Source: Sphingomonas panni (GTDB lineage Bacteria; Pseudomonadota; Alphaproteobacteria; Sphingomonadales; Sphingomonadaceae). From it: a DNA stretch of 64,000 nucleotides. Below are positions 44,201-53,922 of this stretch, piece by piece. The stretch's first letter is position 1; every line of letters starts with the position of its first letter. The stretch spans positions 414,555 to 478,554 of the forward strand of contig NZ_JAKREU010000002.1 in the NCBI RefSeq assembly GCF_022664435.1. Reading direction: 5' to 3'. The position numbers and the translations under genes are program-made. The notes under the pieces are model-generated. The model searched no databases, was not told the DNA's origin, and saw nothing but the letters and a program-made list of their open reading frames with translations.

Positions 44201-46651
44201 ATGACCCGGAACATCCTGTTTCAAATCCATTGGTTCCTGGGCATCACCGCCGGGCTTGTGCTGGCTGTGATGGGCGTGACCGGTGCGACGCTGAGTTTCG
44301 AGCATGAGATACTCGCGGCTCTGAACCCCGACCGCCCGGTCGCAGCGACGACCGCGCGTCTGTCGGGACCGAAACTGATCGCGCAGGTCATGCGCCAGCG
44401 GCCCGGTGCGCGGATCGGCCGCCTGATCGTGCCGAGCGATGCGGGCGAGATGACCACGGTTACCTATGTGCAGGGAACGGCGAAGGAACGACATCTCGAA
44501 CGGCTCGATCCGTATAGCGGCGCGTTGCTGGGCGAGCCGCGCGGGGCGGCGACGATCGACCTGCTGGAGGAAGTGCACCGCTGGCTCGCGCTACCCGGTG
44601 ACGGCAACGGGATCGGGCGGCAGATTACCGGATTTTCCGCGGTCGCATTGATCTACTTCGCGCTGTCCGGCCTGTACCTGCGCTGGCCGAAACGCCCGCT
44701 CGACTGGCGCAACTGGTTCGTGCTGGACCGGCGCAAGACCGGCCGCAACCTCTACCGGATGCTCCACGCCGTGATCGGCGGCTGGGTGCTGCTCTTCTAT
44801 CTCGTCAGCGGCTTTACCGGACTGTGGTGGTCCTATGATTGGTATCGGCAGGGCGTGCGCGCGCTGCTGGTCGCCGAGGCGCCCGCGGAACGCTCCAAGG
44901 GGCCGAAGGACGTGGCCGTCGACCTGCCCCTCGCGTGGAACGGCTTCGTCCGGGCGACCGGCGGCCAGTTCTATGAACGCGTCACCATGAGCGTCCGCGA
45001 TCATGGCGAGGTGCAGTTCCGCGCCAAGCTGCACGGCGGCAGGCACGACCGGGTCAGCGACGAACTCAGCATCGATGGAACCACCGGCGCGGTCATCAAG
45101 GATCAGCGCTACGATGCCCGGCCGCTGGGCGAGGATATCGTGACCAGCGTGTTCGAACTGCACCGGGGCGCGTATTTCGGGATGGGCGGCCGGATCGCGA
45201 TGCTGCTGGCCAGCCTGACGATGCCGCTGTTCACCATCACCGGCTTCCTCCTCTATTTCGCACGGCGTCGGCGCAAGGCAGCACTGGCGGAGGTCGTCGC
45301 CGACGCCAACACGCTACCAGTCGACAAGGCCACGACGCTGGTCGCCTATGCCAGCCAGACCGGATCGGCCGAGCGACTGGCCCGGCTGACCGCCGCCGCC
45401 CTGCCCGATGCCGCCGCATTGCCGATCGCCTCGCTCGACCGCGACACGCTGTCGCGCGCCACCCGGCTGTTCGTGGTCGCCAGCACCTATGGCGAGGGGG
45501 AGCCGCCGGACAATGCGCGTGGTTTCGCCCGCACGATGGAGCGCGACGCTCCCGACCTGTCGCACCTCGACTATGCCGTACTGGCGCTGGGCGACCGGGA
45601 ATATGCCGAGTTCTGCGCCTTCGGCCACCGGGTCGATCGCTGGTTGCACGACCATGGTGCCACCCGGCTGTTCGATGCGATCGAGGCAGACGGCAACGAC
45701 GCCGATGCCCAGCGTCAGTGGCAGCACCAGCTGGCCGGCCTTGGCGGCAGGACCGATCAGCCCGACTGGGCGCCCGCCGCGATGGGTGCGTGGCGCCTGA
45801 TCGACCGCCACCTGCTCAACCCCGGCAGCGTCGGCGGCGAAGCGTGGCAGGTGGTGCTGGAGCCGGTCGGGGACAGCATCGCGTGGCTGCCCGGCGACAT
45901 CATCGAAATCCTGCCGCAACAGGATGTCCGCCGGGTACAGGCGTATCTGCGGGCTTCCGGCATGGCCGACACATCCGAGAACCGTGCAGCGCTGATGACC
46001 CGTATCCTGCCGACCGGCGCGACCGACATGGCTGCGCTGAAGCCGATCGGCCACCGCGAATATTCGATCGCGTCGATCGCGGAATCGGGTCGGGTCGAAC
46101 TGATCGTACGGCGCTGCAATGCGGCGGACGGCTTTGACGGACTGGGATCCGGCTGGCTGTGCCATGGCGCACCGGTCGGCGATATCGTGCAGGCGCGGGT
46201 GCGGTCGAACCCTGCCTTCCATCCGTCGGCCGACGAAGCCGTACCGCTGATCCTGATCGGCAATGGCACGGGCCTGGCCGGCCTGCTCGCCCATCTGCGC
46301 CATCGCGCGGCGCAGGGCGGCGCCGCCGCGACCCTCTACTGGGGCGAACGCCACCCTGCGCAGGATGATTTTCTGGCCGAAGAGCGGCAGGCGCTGACCA
46401 ATGCCGGTGTCCTGGCCGGTCAGAAGATCGCATGGTCACGGCAGCCCGGAGGGCATCGCTACGTTCAGGACACCCTCGCCGCCGATGGGCTTGCCATTGC
46501 CGAGGCGGTCGGCAGGGGTGCGGCGATCTATGTCTGCGGCAGCGTTCAGGGCATGGCACCGGGTGTCCATGCCGCGCTTGCGGCGATCCTCGGCGAAACG
46601 CTGCTGGAGGATATGCTTGGCAACGGGCGCTATCGCCGGGACATTTATTGA
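44201..46651 (+). CDS. PepSY membrane protein fused to flavodoxin and ferredoxin-NADP reductase domains
   Basis: The 816-residue protein begins with a PepSY_TM region: membrane helices (IHWFLGITAGLVLAVMGVTGATLSFEHEIL, FSAVALIYFALSGLYLRWP, VIGGWVLLFYLVSGFTGLWWSYDWY) and periplasmic PepSY segments. From about residue 375 a flavodoxin domain follows (VAYASQTGSAERLARL, VVASTYGEGEPPDNA, LALGDREYAEFC), then a sulfite-reductase-type FAD/NADP domain (GHREYSIASI, ILIGNGTGLAGLLAHL, YVCGSVQGMAPGV). It looks like a NADPH-driven membrane reductase for ferric siderophores. Divergence from a TonB receptor supports this. Confidence 0.88.
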   Translation: MTRNILFQIHWFLGITAGLVLAVMGVTGATLSFEHEILAALNPDRPVAATTARLSGPKLIAQVMRQRPGARIGRLIVPSDAGEMTTVTYVQGTAKERHLERLDPYSGALLGEPRGAATIDLLEEVHRWLALPGDGNGIGRQITGFSAVALIYFALSGLYLRWPKRPLDWRNWFVLDRRKTGRNLYRMLHAVIGGWVLLFYLVSGFTGLWWSYDWYRQGVRALLVAEAPAERSKGPKDVAVDLPLAWNGFVRATGGQFYERVTMSVRDHGEVQFRAKLHGGRHDRVSDELSIDGTTGAVIKDQRYDARPLGEDIVTSVFELHRGAYFGMGGRIAMLLASLTMPLFTITGFLLYFARRRRKAALAEVVADANTLPVDKATTLVAYASQTGSAERLARLTAAALPDAAALPIASLDRDTLSRATRLFVVASTYGEGEPPDNARGFARTMERDAPDLSHLDYAVLALGDREYAEFCAFGHRVDRWLHDHGATRLFDAIEADGNDADAQRQWQHQLAGLGGRTDQPDWAPAAMGAWRLIDRHLLNPGSVGGEAWQVVLEPVGDSIAWLPGDIIEILPQQDVRRVQAYLRASGMADTSENRAALMTRILPTGATDMAALKPIGHREYSIASIAESGRVELIVRRCNAADGFDGLGSGWLCHGAPVGDIVQARVRSNPAFHPSADEAVPLILIGNGTGLAGLLAHLRHRAAQGGAAATLYWGERHPAQDDFLAEERQALTNAGVLAGQKIAWSRQPGGHRYVQDTLAADGLAIAEAVGRGAAIYVCGSVQGMAPGVHAALAAILGETLLEDMLGNGRYRRDIY

Positions 46652-46663
46652 GCGGCGACTGCC

Positions 46664-47038
46664 TTAGTGGCGATGTTCGCGGCGCAGGCGGTAGCGGCCA
46701 TCGGCATAGTCATCGAACAGCCCCCGGATCGCGGGGTGGTCGACAGGCTCCTCGCTGTCGTCCACGATCAGGTTCTGCTGGCTGACATAGGCGACGTAGC
46801 TCGCCTCGGCATTTTCCGCGAGCAGATGGTAGAAGGGCTGGTCCTTGCGCGGCCGGGCATCGGCGGGAATCGATTCATACCATTCATCGCTGTTCGCGAA
46901 GACCGGGTCGATATCGAACACCACCCCGCGGAAATCGAACAGCCGATGGCGCACGACTTCCCCGATCGAGAACCGGGCATGGGCAATCGGCGGCAACGGC
47001 GTGCCAAGGTCGAGCGACGAGGTGGAAAGTGCCTTCAT
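46664..47038 (-). CDS. hspQ: heat shock protein HspQ
   Basis: HspQ (YccV) binds hemimethylated DNA and is a Lon adaptor in enterobacteria. The 124-residue protein has the core ARFSIGEVVRHRLFDFRGVVFDIDP, DEWYESIP and KDQPFYHLLAEN followed by YVAYVSQQNLIVDDSEEPVDHP. ATG 47038 is chosen over an upstream in-frame Met because the family starts close to this site. It is convergent with the reductase gene. Confidence 0.9.
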   Translation of the reverse strand: MKALSTSSLDLGTPLPPIAHARFSIGEVVRHRLFDFRGVVFDIDPVFANSDEWYESIPADARPRKDQPFYHLLAENAEASYVAYVSQQNLIVDDSEEPVDHPAIRGLFDDYADGRYRLRREHRH

Positions 47039-47170
47039 GCAAAATAATCTAGGGTCGATGTGCGATTGCAGCAAGGATGCGCTTGCAAGTCTCGAATCCT
47101 TGGGCTAACGGACCGCCCTCGCTGACCAACGTGCCGCGTCAAACACGGCATATGAGCGAGAAACCTCTGC

Positions 47171-47260
<90 letters not shown>

Positions 47261-47418
47261 CTTACGCCATGATAGATACCTCCCCGTAGGGGACCCGATG
47301 CGGGCACCGCCGTAGACCAGCGGAAACGCCACCCCTGTCTGACATTCGGCATCGAACCAGACGATTCCCCCGGATGCCTCCCCGAACGCTATCGCCGGGG
47401 CGGCACGGACGGACAGAC

Positions 47419-47748
47419 TTATTCTTGGACCATCGCTGCCAGCACATGGCCGTCGGGATCGCGGAAATGGAACCGCCGACCGCCGGGGAACGCGAAGATC
47501 GGCTGGACGACAACACCCCCCGCTGCCTCGACCGCCGCCAGTACCGCGTCGAGATCGTCGACCTCGATCACCGGCAGCAGCGTGGTGAGCGGCGCGTCGG
47601 CATCCAGCCCGAGATCGGTGTCGCCGCTGGTCGTAGCGGCATAGTCCGGGCCGTAATCGGTGAACTGCCATCCCATGACGGCGGTATAGAATGCCTTGGC
47701 CGGCTCCGTCGCGGTGACCGGAAGTTCCAGGTAATTCAGTCGCGCCAT
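47419..47748 (-). CDS. VOC-family (glyoxalase/bleomycin resistance-like) protein
   Basis: The 109-residue protein starts MARLNYLELPVTATEPAKAFYTAVMGW, the usual beta-alpha-beta entry of a VOC fold, and continues to FAFPGGRRFHFRDPDGHVLAAM, the typical C-terminal metal-site strand. It is a single VOC module, so a homodimer is expected. Substrate unknown. ATG 47748 has GAGGGTG upstream; the frame is open further but that part lacks family features. Confidence 0.85.
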   Translation of the reverse strand: MARLNYLELPVTATEPAKAFYTAVMGWQFTDYGPDYAATTSGDTDLGLDADAPLTTLLPVIEVDDLDAVLAAVEAAGGVVVQPIFAFPGGRRFHFRDPDGHVLAAMVQE

Positions 47749-47799
47749 TTCACCCTCCTCGTTCTTGCTTCGTTCTATGCAGGTCATTAGGCTGGTGCA

Positions 47800-48870
47800 A
47801 TGTCCAATCGTCCGGCCCGCGGTGCAACGTCCAATGACATGAGCCAGCGGTTCGCGCTGCCCGCGCAGGAAGCGGATGGCGACTGGCTCGACTGGCGGCA
47901 GATGGTCGATGGCGCGGCACCGGCGCTGCGCACGACCGTCGCGATAGAACGATCCCGCACGATCCTGTCGCGCAACGCATCGCCCGACATTCCGTTCGAC
48001 CGAAGCATCAACCCTTATCGGGGCTGCGAGCATGGCTGCATCTACTGCTTTGCCCGGCCGACCCACGCCTATCACGACCTGTCGCCGGGACTGGATTTCG
48101 AGACGAAACTGTTCGCGAAGCCCGATGCCGCTGCACTGCTACGCACGGAACTCGCGAAACCGGGTTATGTCGCCAAGCCGATCGCGATGGGGACGAACAC
48201 CGATCCCTATCAACCGATCGAGCGGGACTGGCGGATCACCCGTGACTGTATCGCGGTGCTGGCGGAGACGAACCATCCGCTCACCATCACCACGAAATCC
48301 GACCGGGTGGTGCGGGATATCGACCTGTTGGCGCCGATGGCTGCGCGGGGACTGGTCAGCGTCACCCTGTCGGTCACATCGCTCGACCCGCACATCGCCC
48401 GCACGCTGGAACCGCGCGCGCCGTATCCCGAAAAGCGGCTGGCGGCCGTCGCTACGCTGGCGGCGGCCGGGGTGCCGGTGTTCGTATCGATCTCCCCGGT
48501 CATTCCGGCGGTAACCGACCACGAGGTCGAGCGGCTGATCGAACGCGCCGCGCAGGCCGGAGCGCGAGGTGCCTATTTCCTGCCGGTGCGCCTGCCGCAT
48601 GAGGTCGCGCCACTGTTCCGCGCGTGGCTGGAAACCCATTTCCCCGACCGGGCGGACAAGGTGATGGCGATCATCCGGTCGCTGCGCGGCGGGCGGGACA
48701 ACGACCCCGCCTTCCATTCGCGGATGCGCGGGCAAGGCGTCTGGGGACAGTTGCTCGCGACGCGCTTCGCCATCGCCTGTCGTCGGCATGGCCTGACCGG
48801 TGGGCATCCCCGGCTGCGCTGCGACCTGTTTCGCCCGCCCGCCGGTGCGCAAGGCGAGTTGTTCATGTAG
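47800..48870 (+). CDS. radical SAM protein, PA0069/Rv2578c family
   Basis: The 356-residue protein has SINPYRGCEHGCIYCFARPTHAY, the CxxxCxxC cluster-binding motif for a [4Fe-4S] centre with S-adenosylmethionine, then a radical SAM barrel (GTNTDPYQPIERDWRITRDCI, TITTKSDRVVRDIDLLAPM, PVFVSISPVIPAVTDHEVERLIERAAQAGARGAY) and HSRMRGQGVWGQLLATRF at the C-terminus. Members resemble spore photoproduct lyase relatives, but the reaction is not known. ATG 47800 is weakly supported; Met at 47839 is possible. Confidence 0.9.
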   Translation: MSNRPARGATSNDMSQRFALPAQEADGDWLDWRQMVDGAAPALRTTVAIERSRTILSRNASPDIPFDRSINPYRGCEHGCIYCFARPTHAYHDLSPGLDFETKLFAKPDAAALLRTELAKPGYVAKPIAMGTNTDPYQPIERDWRITRDCIAVLAETNHPLTITTKSDRVVRDIDLLAPMAARGLVSVTLSVTSLDPHIARTLEPRAPYPEKRLAAVATLAAAGVPVFVSISPVIPAVTDHEVERLIERAAQAGARGAYFLPVRLPHEVAPLFRAWLETHFPDRADKVMAIIRSLRGGRDNDPAFHSRMRGQGVWGQLLATRFAIACRRHGLTGGHPRLRCDLFRPPAGAQGELFM

Positions 48871-48931
48871 CGGACGGAACCGTTGTCCTATCGCAACGTA
48901 TTCCGAACGAGGAAAACGGGGACGAGATACG

Positions 48932-50350
48932 ATGACGACACGCCTTTGGACCGCCGCGATGCTGACCGCCGCGACGATCGCCGTACCGGTTCATGCCCAG
49001 ACGCGGGCAATCTCGCAAAGCGACCGGGCACAGGGCGCACAGGCCAACCCGCAGCTGCTGGCGCAATATGGCGGCAAATATTCCGGGCCGCAGTCCGCCT
49101 ATGTCGAGCGCGTGGGCAAGAAGGTCGCGGTCCAGTCCGGCCTGTCGAACGCCAGCGGCGATTTCACCGTCACGCTGCTCAATTCGCCGGTCGAGAACGC
49201 CTTCGCCATCCCCGGCGGCTATGTCTACATCACGCGCCAGCTGCTGGCACTGATGAACAGCGAAGCGGAACTGGCTGCGGTGATGGGGCATGAGGTCGGC
49301 CATGTCGCCGCGCGGCACAGCAATTCGCGCAACACGCGCTCGACCATTGGATCGATCGGTGCGGCCCTGCTGGGCGCGGTGACCGGCAGCGATCTGGTCG
49401 GGCGGATCGCCGGCGCGGGGTCGCAGCTCTACACCCTGTCCTACAGCCGAAACCAGGAATATCAGGCGGACCAGTTCGGCGTTCGCTATGCGACCGCCGC
49501 CGGCTATGCGCCATCGGGCATGGCCGATGCGCTGGTGCAGCTGAACGAGGCGCAGGCGCTGGCCGCGCAGACCAGCGGGCGCGGCGGCAATGCCGTGCCG
49601 ACCTGGATGAGCACCCACCCCAACGGAGCCGACCGGGTAAGGCGTGCCCGCGCGCTGGCGCAACAGACCGGTCGCGCCACCACCCAGCCGGTACAGGACA
49701 CCGCCTATCTGCGGATGCTCGACGGGCTGCGCTATGACGACGATCCGGCGCAGGGGGTGATCGAGGGCACGACCTTCAAGCATCCCGGCCTGCGTGTCCG
49801 CTTCACTGCGCCCAGCGGCTATGCGCTGCAGAACGGTACCGACGCGGTGACCATCGCCGGTCAGGGCGGACAGGCCGAATTCCGCATGGGCCCGGCGGGC
49901 GATCCGGCGAGCGTCGTGCGGCAACGACTGGCGGCGCTCGGCGCAAAAAATGCGCCCGAGCCGCAGACCACGCGGATCAACGGCACGGACGCGGCCATCG
50001 CGACGGTGCGCGCCAACGCCAACAACCAGGCGGTCGATGTGACCATCGTCGCCTATCGCTATCCGTCCGCCACCTATTATTTCCAGATCGTCACGCCGGC
50101 CGGGCGCGGCGTGGGACCGTTCAAACCGATGCTCGACAGTCTCGGCACGCTGACCCAGGCGGAAGCGAATGCGATCACCGGCAAGCGCATCCGAATCGTC
50201 ACGGTCAAGGCAAGCGACACGATCGATTCGCTTGCCCGCCAGATGGCCTATTCCGATTTCCAACGGGACCGGTTCCTGACGCTCAACGGCCTGGAGGACG
50301 GGGCGCGGCTGGTGCCGGGTCAGCTGGTGAAGCTGGTGGTGCACGGCTGA
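48932..50350 (+). CDS. M48-family zinc metalloprotease with C-terminal LysM-like domain
   Basis: The 472-residue protein has a signal peptide (LWTAAMLTAATIAVPVHAQ), an M48 protease domain with AVMGHEVGHVAARHSN (HExxH), YSRNQEYQADQFGVRYATAAGY, and STHPNGADRVRRA, then a beta-rich middle and a LysM-like end (RIVTVKASDTIDSLARQMAYSDF, GQLVKLVVHG). It is a BepA-like periplasmic protease, likely acting in outer membrane protein or LPS-assembly quality control. The C-terminal domain may bind peptidoglycan. Confidence 0.92.
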   Translation: MTTRLWTAAMLTAATIAVPVHAQTRAISQSDRAQGAQANPQLLAQYGGKYSGPQSAYVERVGKKVAVQSGLSNASGDFTVTLLNSPVENAFAIPGGYVYITRQLLALMNSEAELAAVMGHEVGHVAARHSNSRNTRSTIGSIGAALLGAVTGSDLVGRIAGAGSQLYTLSYSRNQEYQADQFGVRYATAAGYAPSGMADALVQLNEAQALAAQTSGRGGNAVPTWMSTHPNGADRVRRARALAQQTGRATTQPVQDTAYLRMLDGLRYDDDPAQGVIEGTTFKHPGLRVRFTAPSGYALQNGTDAVTIAGQGGQAEFRMGPAGDPASVVRQRLAALGAKNAPEPQTTRINGTDAAIATVRANANNQAVDVTIVAYRYPSATYYFQIVTPAGRGVGPFKPMLDSLGTLTQAEANAITGKRIRIVTVKASDTIDSLARQMAYSDFQRDRFLTLNGLEDGARLVPGQLVKLVVHG

Positions 50351-50389
50351 CCCCTTCCCGCCGCCCCTCTCCCATGCGAAGGGCGGCGG

Positions 50390-51556
50390 ATGGCACAACA
50401 TGACGTCATCATCCTCGGCGCGGGCGGCGCCGGGCTGTTCTGCGCCGGGATCGCCGCCCGGCGGGGCAAGCGCGTGGTCGTGGTCGATCATGCGCCGGAG
50501 CCGGGGCGCAAGATCGTCATTTCCGGCGGCGGGCGCTGCAACTTCACCAATGTCGGGGCCAGCTGGGACCGCTATGTTTCGGCCAACCCGCAATTCGCCC
50601 GTTCGGCGCTGGGCCGCTACACCGCGCAGGACTTCCTCGCGCTGGTCGATGCACATGGCATCGCGTGGCATGAGAAGACGCTCGGCCAGCTGTTCTGCGA
50701 CGGATCGGCGCGCCAGATCGTGGCGATGCTGCTGGCCGAGGCCGAGGGCGCGGAAATCGCATTGGGCCAGCCCGTCCGCGACGTTACCCATGCCGATGGC
50801 CGGTTCACCGTCGTCCATGGCGACCGGACCCTCACCGCGCCGTCGCTGGTGATCGCGACCGGCGGGCCGTCGATCCCGAAACTCGGCGCGACCGGCTTCG
50901 CCTACGACCTCGCCAAGCGGTTCGGGCTGAAGCTGGTCGAGCCGCGTCCGGCGCTAGTGCCGCTGACGCTGCCGCCCGACGACGCCCTGTTTCGCGAGCT
51001 GTCGGGCGTCGCGACCGAGGTCGTGGCCGGTGCGGGCAAGGCGAAGTTTCGCGAAGCGGCCCTGTTCACCCATCGCGGCCTGTCCGGACCGGCGATCCTT
51101 CAGGCTTCCTCCTATTGGCGGCACCGCGAGCCGGTAACGATCGATTTCGTACCCGACCGGGCGGCCGGCTGGCTGACCGAAATGAAGCGTAGTCGGCCAC
51201 GCATCGGGCTGCGCTCGGCACTCGGCTCGGCGCTGCCCGACCGGCTGGCAGAAGCGCTGGCAATGAAGTTCGATTGCCCCGGCGAACTCGGTAACCAGCG
51301 CGACGCGACGTTGGCGGCAATCGAACAACGGCTGAGCGGCTGGCAGTTCCACCCGAACGGCACCGAAGGCTTTGCCAAGGCCGAAGTCACCGTCGGCGGA
51401 GTCGCCACCGATGGCCTCAATCAGAAGACGATGGCCGCCAGGCACCTGCCCGGCCTGCATGTGATCGGTGAGGCGGTCGACGTCACCGGCTGGCTAGGCG
51501 GCTATAATTTCCAATGGGCCTGGTCGAGCGGCTGGGCGGCGGGACAGGCGGTGTGA
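50390..51556 (+). CDS. FAD-dependent oxidoreductase, HI0933/TIGR03862 family
   Basis: The 388-residue flavoprotein begins DVIILGAGGAGLFCAGIAARRGKRVVVVDH (FAD-binding Rossmann motif) and has the family motif ISGGGRCNFTNVGASWDRYVSANPQF, GGPSIPKLGATGFAYDLAKRFG, and GEAVDVTGWLGGYNFQWAWSSG. The reaction of this family is not established. It overlaps the DNA glycosylase gene, suggesting coupling to nucleic acid metabolism, but that is inference. Confidence 0.9.
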   Translation: MAQHDVIILGAGGAGLFCAGIAARRGKRVVVVDHAPEPGRKIVISGGGRCNFTNVGASWDRYVSANPQFARSALGRYTAQDFLALVDAHGIAWHEKTLGQLFCDGSARQIVAMLLAEAEGAEIALGQPVRDVTHADGRFTVVHGDRTLTAPSLVIATGGPSIPKLGATGFAYDLAKRFGLKLVEPRPALVPLTLPPDDALFRELSGVATEVVAGAGKAKFREAALFTHRGLSGPAILQASSYWRHREPVTIDFVPDRAAGWLTEMKRSRPRIGLRSALGSALPDRLAEALAMKFDCPGELGNQRDATLAAIEQRLSGWQFHPNGTEGFAKAEVTVGGVATDGLNQKTMAARHLPGLHVIGEAVDVTGWLGGYNFQWAWSSGWAAGQAV

Positions 51557-52032
51557 GCCGCAAGGCGTCTTTCCCGCCGGTCGTCGACATGTCGACACGG
51601 GTGCTGATCCTCGGCAGCCTGCCGGGCGATGCATCGCTTGCCGCCGGGCGCTATTATGCGCATCCACAGAACCAGTTCTGGCGGCTGTTGTCGCCGGTGG
51701 TCGGGGTCGACCTGCCCGCACTGGAGTATCCTGAACGGCTGGTGGCGCTACAGGCGGCAGGGATCGGCCTATGGGACGTCGTGCAGAGCGCGATCCGGCC
51801 CGGCAGCAGCGACGCGGCGATCCGCAACGCGACCGCCAATGACGTGGCAGCGCTGATCGCGACGTTGCCCGCGCTTCGGCTGGTTGCGTTCAATGGCGGG
51901 ACGGCGGCAAAAGCAGGGCGGGGGCTGGTTCGTGGGGTCGAAACGATGGTGCTTCCATCGAGCAGCCCGCTGCATACGGTCGGCATAGCGGAGAAGAAGC
52001 CGGCATGGGACGCGATCGGCGCCCACCTCTAG
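51553..52032 (+). CDS. DNA-deoxyinosine glycosylase (uracil-DNA glycosylase superfamily)
   Basis: The 159-residue protein has VLILGSLPGDASLAAGRYYAHPQNQFWRLLS and LPSSSPLHTVGIAEKK, the two active-site motifs of the deoxyinosine glycosylase branch. It removes hypoxanthine left by adenine deamination. GTG 51553 overlaps the stop of the flavoprotein gene (GTGA), so the two are cotranslated. Confidence 0.88.
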   Translation: MSRKASFPPVVDMSTRVLILGSLPGDASLAAGRYYAHPQNQFWRLLSPVVGVDLPALEYPERLVALQAAGIGLWDVVQSAIRPGSSDAAIRNATANDVAALIATLPALRLVAFNGGTAAKAGRGLVRGVETMVLPSSSPLHTVGIAEKKPAWDAIGAHL

Positions 52033-52097
52033 CCAATGACAAACTGACCGACAGCGGCCAATGGCCACTGTTCGAGCCTTACTATACCGTAAGTGCT

Positions 52098-52670
52098 ATG
52101 GTTCCCGCAGGCTATCTTCTGAAACGTATCGTTCCGCCGCCGGGATGGCTGGATACTGCATCAGGTCATATCAAGGACATTTGCAGCGTATCGGACTGCG
52201 TCAACGACAACGTGGTCGATGTACAAGATGCATGGCTGCACAACGGCTTTGGCTTGGCGAACAGTCCCGATGTGCTGACTGGCCTTGCCTCAGCTTCCGG
52301 GATGGCGACAGCAGGAGCGACCCTGATGTACTTCACGGCCTATGAGTATGAACTGAAGTCAGACGGCTGGAGGTTCGACGCGGCCGGGTGGCGCCCCCGC
52401 TCCAGGATCCCGTCCGCTGTCGTGGCCGACGACGTTCGCTCGCCTGACGCCGATTCCGTCGCACTGCTGGGATATGACGTGGTGGTCTGCAATGACTATC
52501 TCGAACACTCGCCCTTGTCCTGCAATGTGCTGACGAAAATTCTGCCCGTGAACGAACATTGCCTGTTGCCGGGCATCGGAGACGCCATCGCAGCTGTTGA
52601 AACCGGCAAATTCGGGGGTGGTTGCGAAGAAGGTAAGTACACGATCTATGCTGTGCATTTGATCTTGTAA
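52098..52670 (+). CDS. hypothetical protein, 190 aa
   Basis: I do not recognise this protein. It begins MVPAGYLLKRIVPPPGWL and is neutral to acidic with several Cys (DICSVSDCVNDNV, VVCNDYLEHSPLSCNVLTKIL). No signal peptide or membrane helix is clear. The codon pattern and A+T content look slightly different from neighbours, so horizontal acquisition is possible. An upstream in-frame Met at 52005 overlaps the glycosylase gene and is less likely. Confidence 0.6.
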   Translation: MVPAGYLLKRIVPPPGWLDTASGHIKDICSVSDCVNDNVVDVQDAWLHNGFGLANSPDVLTGLASASGMATAGATLMYFTAYEYELKSDGWRFDAAGWRPRSRIPSAVVADDVRSPDADSVALLGYDVVVCNDYLEHSPLSCNVLTKILPVNEHCLLPGIGDAIAAVETGKFGGGCEEGKYTIYAVHLIL

Positions 52671-52774
52671 CAGCCGCTGGCTGTCGTCCCGCCCGCTTCT
52701 TCGCGGCCGTGATTTTTCGGGGTCCAACATACCCCGGTTGCCAACCCGACCTCCCCTGCCCCATAGCATCGCGC

Positions 52775-53017
52775 ATGTCCGACGAACGCGATGTTTCCAC
52801 CCTGTCCTTCGAAGACGCGCTGCGCGAACTCGAAACCATCGTCAGCCGGCTGGAAACGGGTCAGGAAGACCTGCAGACCGCGATCGACCTCTACGCCCGC
52901 GGCGACCTGCTGCGCGCGCAATGTGCCGCGCGGCTCGATGCGGCGCAGGCACGGATCGAAGCGATCCGGGTCGATGCCGAAGGGCGTGCCTCCACCCAGC
53001 CGTTCGACGCGCAATAA
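52775..53017 (+). CDS. xseB: exodeoxyribonuclease VII small subunit
   Basis: The 80-residue protein shows LSFEDALRELETIVSRLETGQEDLQTAIDLYARGDLL and CAARLDAAQARIEAI, the XseB pattern. The small subunit, several per XseA, forms the single-strand exonuclease VII. It overlaps ispA by one base (TAATG). xseA is not adjacent. Confidence 0.93.
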   Translation: MSDERDVSTLSFEDALRELETIVSRLETGQEDLQTAIDLYARGDLLRAQCAARLDAAQARIEAIRVDAEGRASTQPFDAQ

Positions 53018-53922
53018 TGGCGACCGTCGCGCCGCCGGTGTCGCTGAACGCCGCCCTTCGCGAAATCTCGGCAGAGATGGATCGCCAGTTCGACGCGCTG
53101 TTGCCGGTGCCGGGCGATCCCCGCGCGAACCTGTACCGCGCGATGCGCCATGCCGCGATCGGCGGCGGCAAGCGTTTGCGTCCGCTGCTGGTCTTCGCCA
53201 CTGCGCGATTGTTCAACGTCGAGCGTGTCCGCGCCGCCCGCGCCTCGCTCGCGATCGAATGCATCCATGTCTACAGCCTGATCCATGACGATCTGCCCGC
53301 CATGGACGATGACGACATGCGTCGCGGCAAGCCGACGGTGCACAAGGCGTTCGATGAAGCCACCGCGATCCTTGCGGGCGACTGCCTCCATGCGCTGGCG
53401 TTCGAGATTCTGGCGCACGAAGCGACGCATCCCGATCCGCATATCCGCATCGAACTGATCGCAGACCTTGCCCACGCGTCCGGCCCCTCGGGCATGGCGG
53501 GCGGACAGGCGATGGATCTGGAGGCGGAGGAAACCAGCTTCGACCTCAACACCGTCACCCGGTTGCAGGCGATGAAGACCGGCGCGCTGATCGCCTGCTC
53601 GGTCGAAGCGGGCGCGATCCTCGGCCGCGTGTCAGCCGAGCAGCGGACCTCGCTGCGTGGCTATGCCCGCGATATCGGCCTCGCCTTTCAGATCGCCGAC
53701 GATATCCTCGACGTCGAAGGGGACGAGGCGGCGGTCGGCAAGGCGCTGCGCAAGGATGGCGAGGCGGGCAAGGAAACCTTCCTCTCGCTGCTCGGCCTCG
53801 ACCGTGCGCGCGAACAGGCGCGGCGGCTGGTCGACCAGTCGGTCGAGCATCTGCGCGACTTCGGCCACGAAGCCGACCTGCTGCGCGCCATCGCCCGCTA
53901 TGTGCTGGAGCGCGACCGGTGA
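53017..53922 (+). CDS. ispA: farnesyl diphosphate synthase (polyprenyl synthetase)
   Basis: The 301-residue enzyme condenses isopentenyl and dimethylallyl diphosphates to farnesyl diphosphate, precursor of quinones, carotenoids and bactoprenol. It has both Asp-rich motifs: HDDLPAMDDDDMRRGKPT and FQIADDILDVEGDE, and the IGGGKRLRPLLV entry. It lies between xseB and coaD with overlapping starts at both ends. Confidence 0.95.
   Translation: MATVAPPVSLNAALREISAEMDRQFDALLPVPGDPRANLYRAMRHAAIGGGKRLRPLLVFATARLFNVERVRAARASLAIECIHVYSLIHDDLPAMDDDDMRRGKPTVHKAFDEATAILAGDCLHALAFEILAHEATHPDPHIRIELIADLAHASGPSGMAGGQAMDLEAEETSFDLNTVTRLQAMKTGALIACSVEAGAILGRVSAEQRTSLRGYARDIGLAFQIADDILDVEGDEAAVGKALRKDGEAGKETFLSLLGLDRAREQARRLVDQSVEHLRDFGHEADLLRAIARYVLERDR

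Noticed and set aside
48863..50818. Minus-strand 651-codon frame opposite the M48 protease and flavoprotein
   Set aside because: Antisense to two genes with strong catalytic motifs.
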